Source: Rhopalosiphum padi (taxonomy: Eukaryota; Arthropoda; Insecta; Hemiptera; Aphididae). From it: a DNA stretch of 64,000 nucleotides. Location of the stretch: assembly GCF_020882245.1 (NCBI RefSeq), contig NC_083598.1, forward strand, positions 61,169,858 to 61,233,857. The letters are read 5' to 3'. Shown one piece after another: positions 61,901 through 64,000 of this stretch. Made by a program: the position numbers and the translations under genes. Below the pieces are notes generated by a model, which made no database searches, was not told where the DNA came from, and saw only the letters and a program-made list of their open reading frames with translations. Position 1 is the first letter of the stretch, and each line of letters opens with the position of its first letter.

Positions 61901-64000
61901 CACAACGAAAGATAACGATACGATACGACATGGCGGTGAGACGGATACGATGATTATGATGCACGATAGTTTACTCTTTCGTAGATCCACAAATATAATA
62001 TAGAATTATAAATTTATTAAATATTTTAATATTCTGTTTAAATGCAAATTTACTCAAAACGATCCAATATGCATCGGCGCATTGCAAATAACCGGTTGGG
62101 GGATAACACACGCGGTCTGGGCGGTATTATATTTTATTCATTCGGATAGTGTTATTATATAAATATATAATAATAATACGTGTGTAAGTAGCGACAGACC
62201 TGACGGAAAACATAATGTAAAAATCAGATACCCTGACACGTTCCAATAGTATGCGCCGACGAACACGCCATATGTATACATATATATCATAGGTATATGT
62301 ATACCTAATGTATACGTTCGTGGTTTGTTTGTACAATGTACGTGAACCCCAAAACTGTTTGACATCGTGTCGTATTATTATATTTTTTTCTTTTCAAAAC
62401 TTGTAATACAAGTTACAATAATAATGACAATAAAGTGAGATAAAAAATAAATTTAAAACGCGTTCTGCAGAAACAATTATTGCTTGTAACAGAAAACTAG
62501 TTCATCCCAAGACCACACAATTATTATACGAATTTATATTAAACACGTGACGTGTGTTATATTTTTTCCATACGCTTAGCTTATAAGTTATGATATACAA
62601 CATACGATATATGAGTTGTCGTGTAAATTGCCTCAACGAGTGTTTGCTCCAGTCAATTGTTTACTATTTTTAAAATAGAATTAAAAATGTTTTGAAAGTC
62701 AAATTACTGATTTTCATCAAAAGTGCGTTCAAATGATAGTGTAGGTACGTGGTGTACGTTTTTGTCAAGTCTTTAGTTTGTTGTAGGTGGAGACGGGAAT
62801 CCAAGCAGTACCAGTCTAGTAGAGTATAAGCGGATACGAGGATGAATAAAACATAGTGACATCCTGTAAAACTCCATTACGTAGGTATCTGGTATACCTA
62901 CATAAACATAATAAAATAATAATATTAAACGTAATAAATGTGCCCGGACGCCCGGTTGTTGCACAGTGCGGTATAGATAATAATAAAACTCATTACGCTC
63001 GTATTGTATAATATCGTATATAATATTATATAGGTACGTTTGTATTGGCGCCTGGACGATAGGTATACGAATTACAATCGTATTGATATAATAATGATAA
63101 TACGGTGTTGTGTATAATGAACCGCGGGATGATCGGAAGGGTATCATATTGAGTTTGAAAACTTATTTCATTATAATAACTGTGGCTGTTTTCGCAGTTT
63201 ATTATATATAACATAATACACAAAAATTATAGTATTTAATTTTGTGTGATTAAATTAATTAGCGGATAGGAATAGTGTTATATCGCATAATGCATGTAAA
63301 ACAATAATAATCAAATGCTGGACATTTTCATTCTTATAACATAATAATTAATTAGTACATAAATGCACAAGCGACGACAATATTATGATAGTTGACGATA
63401 TGATATTGTTGCAATAGACTGTGGAATATAATATTGTACTAAATACAAACTCTCAAAACATTATATTTCAAATTTGGTATTGTGCATTGAAATGAAAACA
63501 ATTCCACTAACAAATCTCTCGAGTGTAGACGTATAGAATCATATTCATTGTATTTCTGAAGAAAATATAAAATAAAACTAATGACTCCAATTCTTTCAAG
63601 TTTTGTGTGAAATTTAATATAATCAGTAAAGTTGACTTATTTGAATTTAAGTAAGAACCACACCACAGTAGGTATATATATTCAATAATATTTTGTTAAA
63701 TGATTTTTGAGTTGGCAATTCAATTTCAACATGCATTATAATATCATTAAATCGAAATGAATTTTATATTATTAGAGCGGTCGCATTTTTTAGTATGCAA
63801 TATTTTCTGAAAGTATATATTATTATCTTATTGCGTGAAATATATTAGATGTGTTATTTATATAATATATAATTGAGACATTATATGGCACACACTAGAC
63901 ATTTTTGCGCATTAGATAGGTCGATAGATTTTGATGATGAATTCGAATGAATATTATAAAAATTATACTGGGTAAGTAGTATATTATCCTTGTTGAATTG
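55956..64000. other. AT-rich region upstream of the visible follistatin exons
   Basis: Follistatin's signal-peptide exon should lie upstream on the minus strand. I looked for a minus-strand ATG followed by a hydrophobic stretch and a phase-1 donor and found none that fits. GC-richer spots near 57410-57520 and 58560-58740 might be regulatory. The longest ORF, on the minus strand near 62773-63147, is Tyr/Ile-rich and not convincing. Confidence 0.5.

Noticed and set aside
1..64000. CRISPR arrays, operons, bacterial promoters or terminators
   Set aside because: The window is spliced eukaryotic DNA; no spaced direct-repeat array is present.

Overview
The window reads as nuclear DNA of an insect, most likely an aphid. 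The evidence is very AT-rich non-coding DNA full of AAT/TA runs and short 'taggtacctat'-type strings, small spliced exons with consensus GT-AG borders (introns down to about 56-60 nt), three recognisable animal genes, and several eukaryotic transposable elements. The aphid assignment is inference from composition and element types; no marker gene fixes the species.

Layout. (1) About 1-11.2 kb, + strand: the 3' part of a large gene for a single-pass membrane protein. It encodes the tail of an LPMO/chitin-binding-4-like domain, EGF-like repeats, a DOMON domain interrupted by a Pro-Glu-Pro-Lys repeat exon and a His-rich exon, a second DOMON domain, a SEA-like module, a transmembrane helix, and one of two alternative cytoplasmic tails. 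(2) 11.2-21.6 kb: mostly empty AT-rich DNA, with an unexplained GC-rich island at 15.2-16.7 kb. (3) 21.6-27.0 kb: a full-length, apparently intact R1-clade-like non-LTR retrotransposon with a 16-bp target site duplication. (4) 27.5-30.7 kb, + strand: a five-exon Rab19/Rab43-type GTPase gene with a hAT-type MITE in an intron and a His in place of the switch-II catalytic Gln. (5) 30.7-42.4 kb: intergenic, with two further MITEs that look hAT-like, a PIF/Harbinger transposase scrap and an orphan ORF. (6) 42.6-55.96 kb, - strand: a follistatin gene (one follistatin N-terminal domain, three follistatin/Kazal modules, a candidate last exon), with a 10-kb intron carrying a hAT transposase fossil, a piggyBac-like MITE and two CpG-rich islands. 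Its signal-peptide exon was not found and is probably beyond 64 kb. (7) 56-64 kb: no supported coding sequence.

The three host genes look functionally unrelated: an extracellular redox-type membrane protein, a vesicle-traffic GTPase, and a secreted TGF-beta/activin antagonist. The most unusual host locus is the DOMON/EGF/SEA protein, with its lineage-type repeat and metal-binding linkers and its switchable cytoplasmic tail. The best-preserved mobile element is the R1-like retrotransposon.
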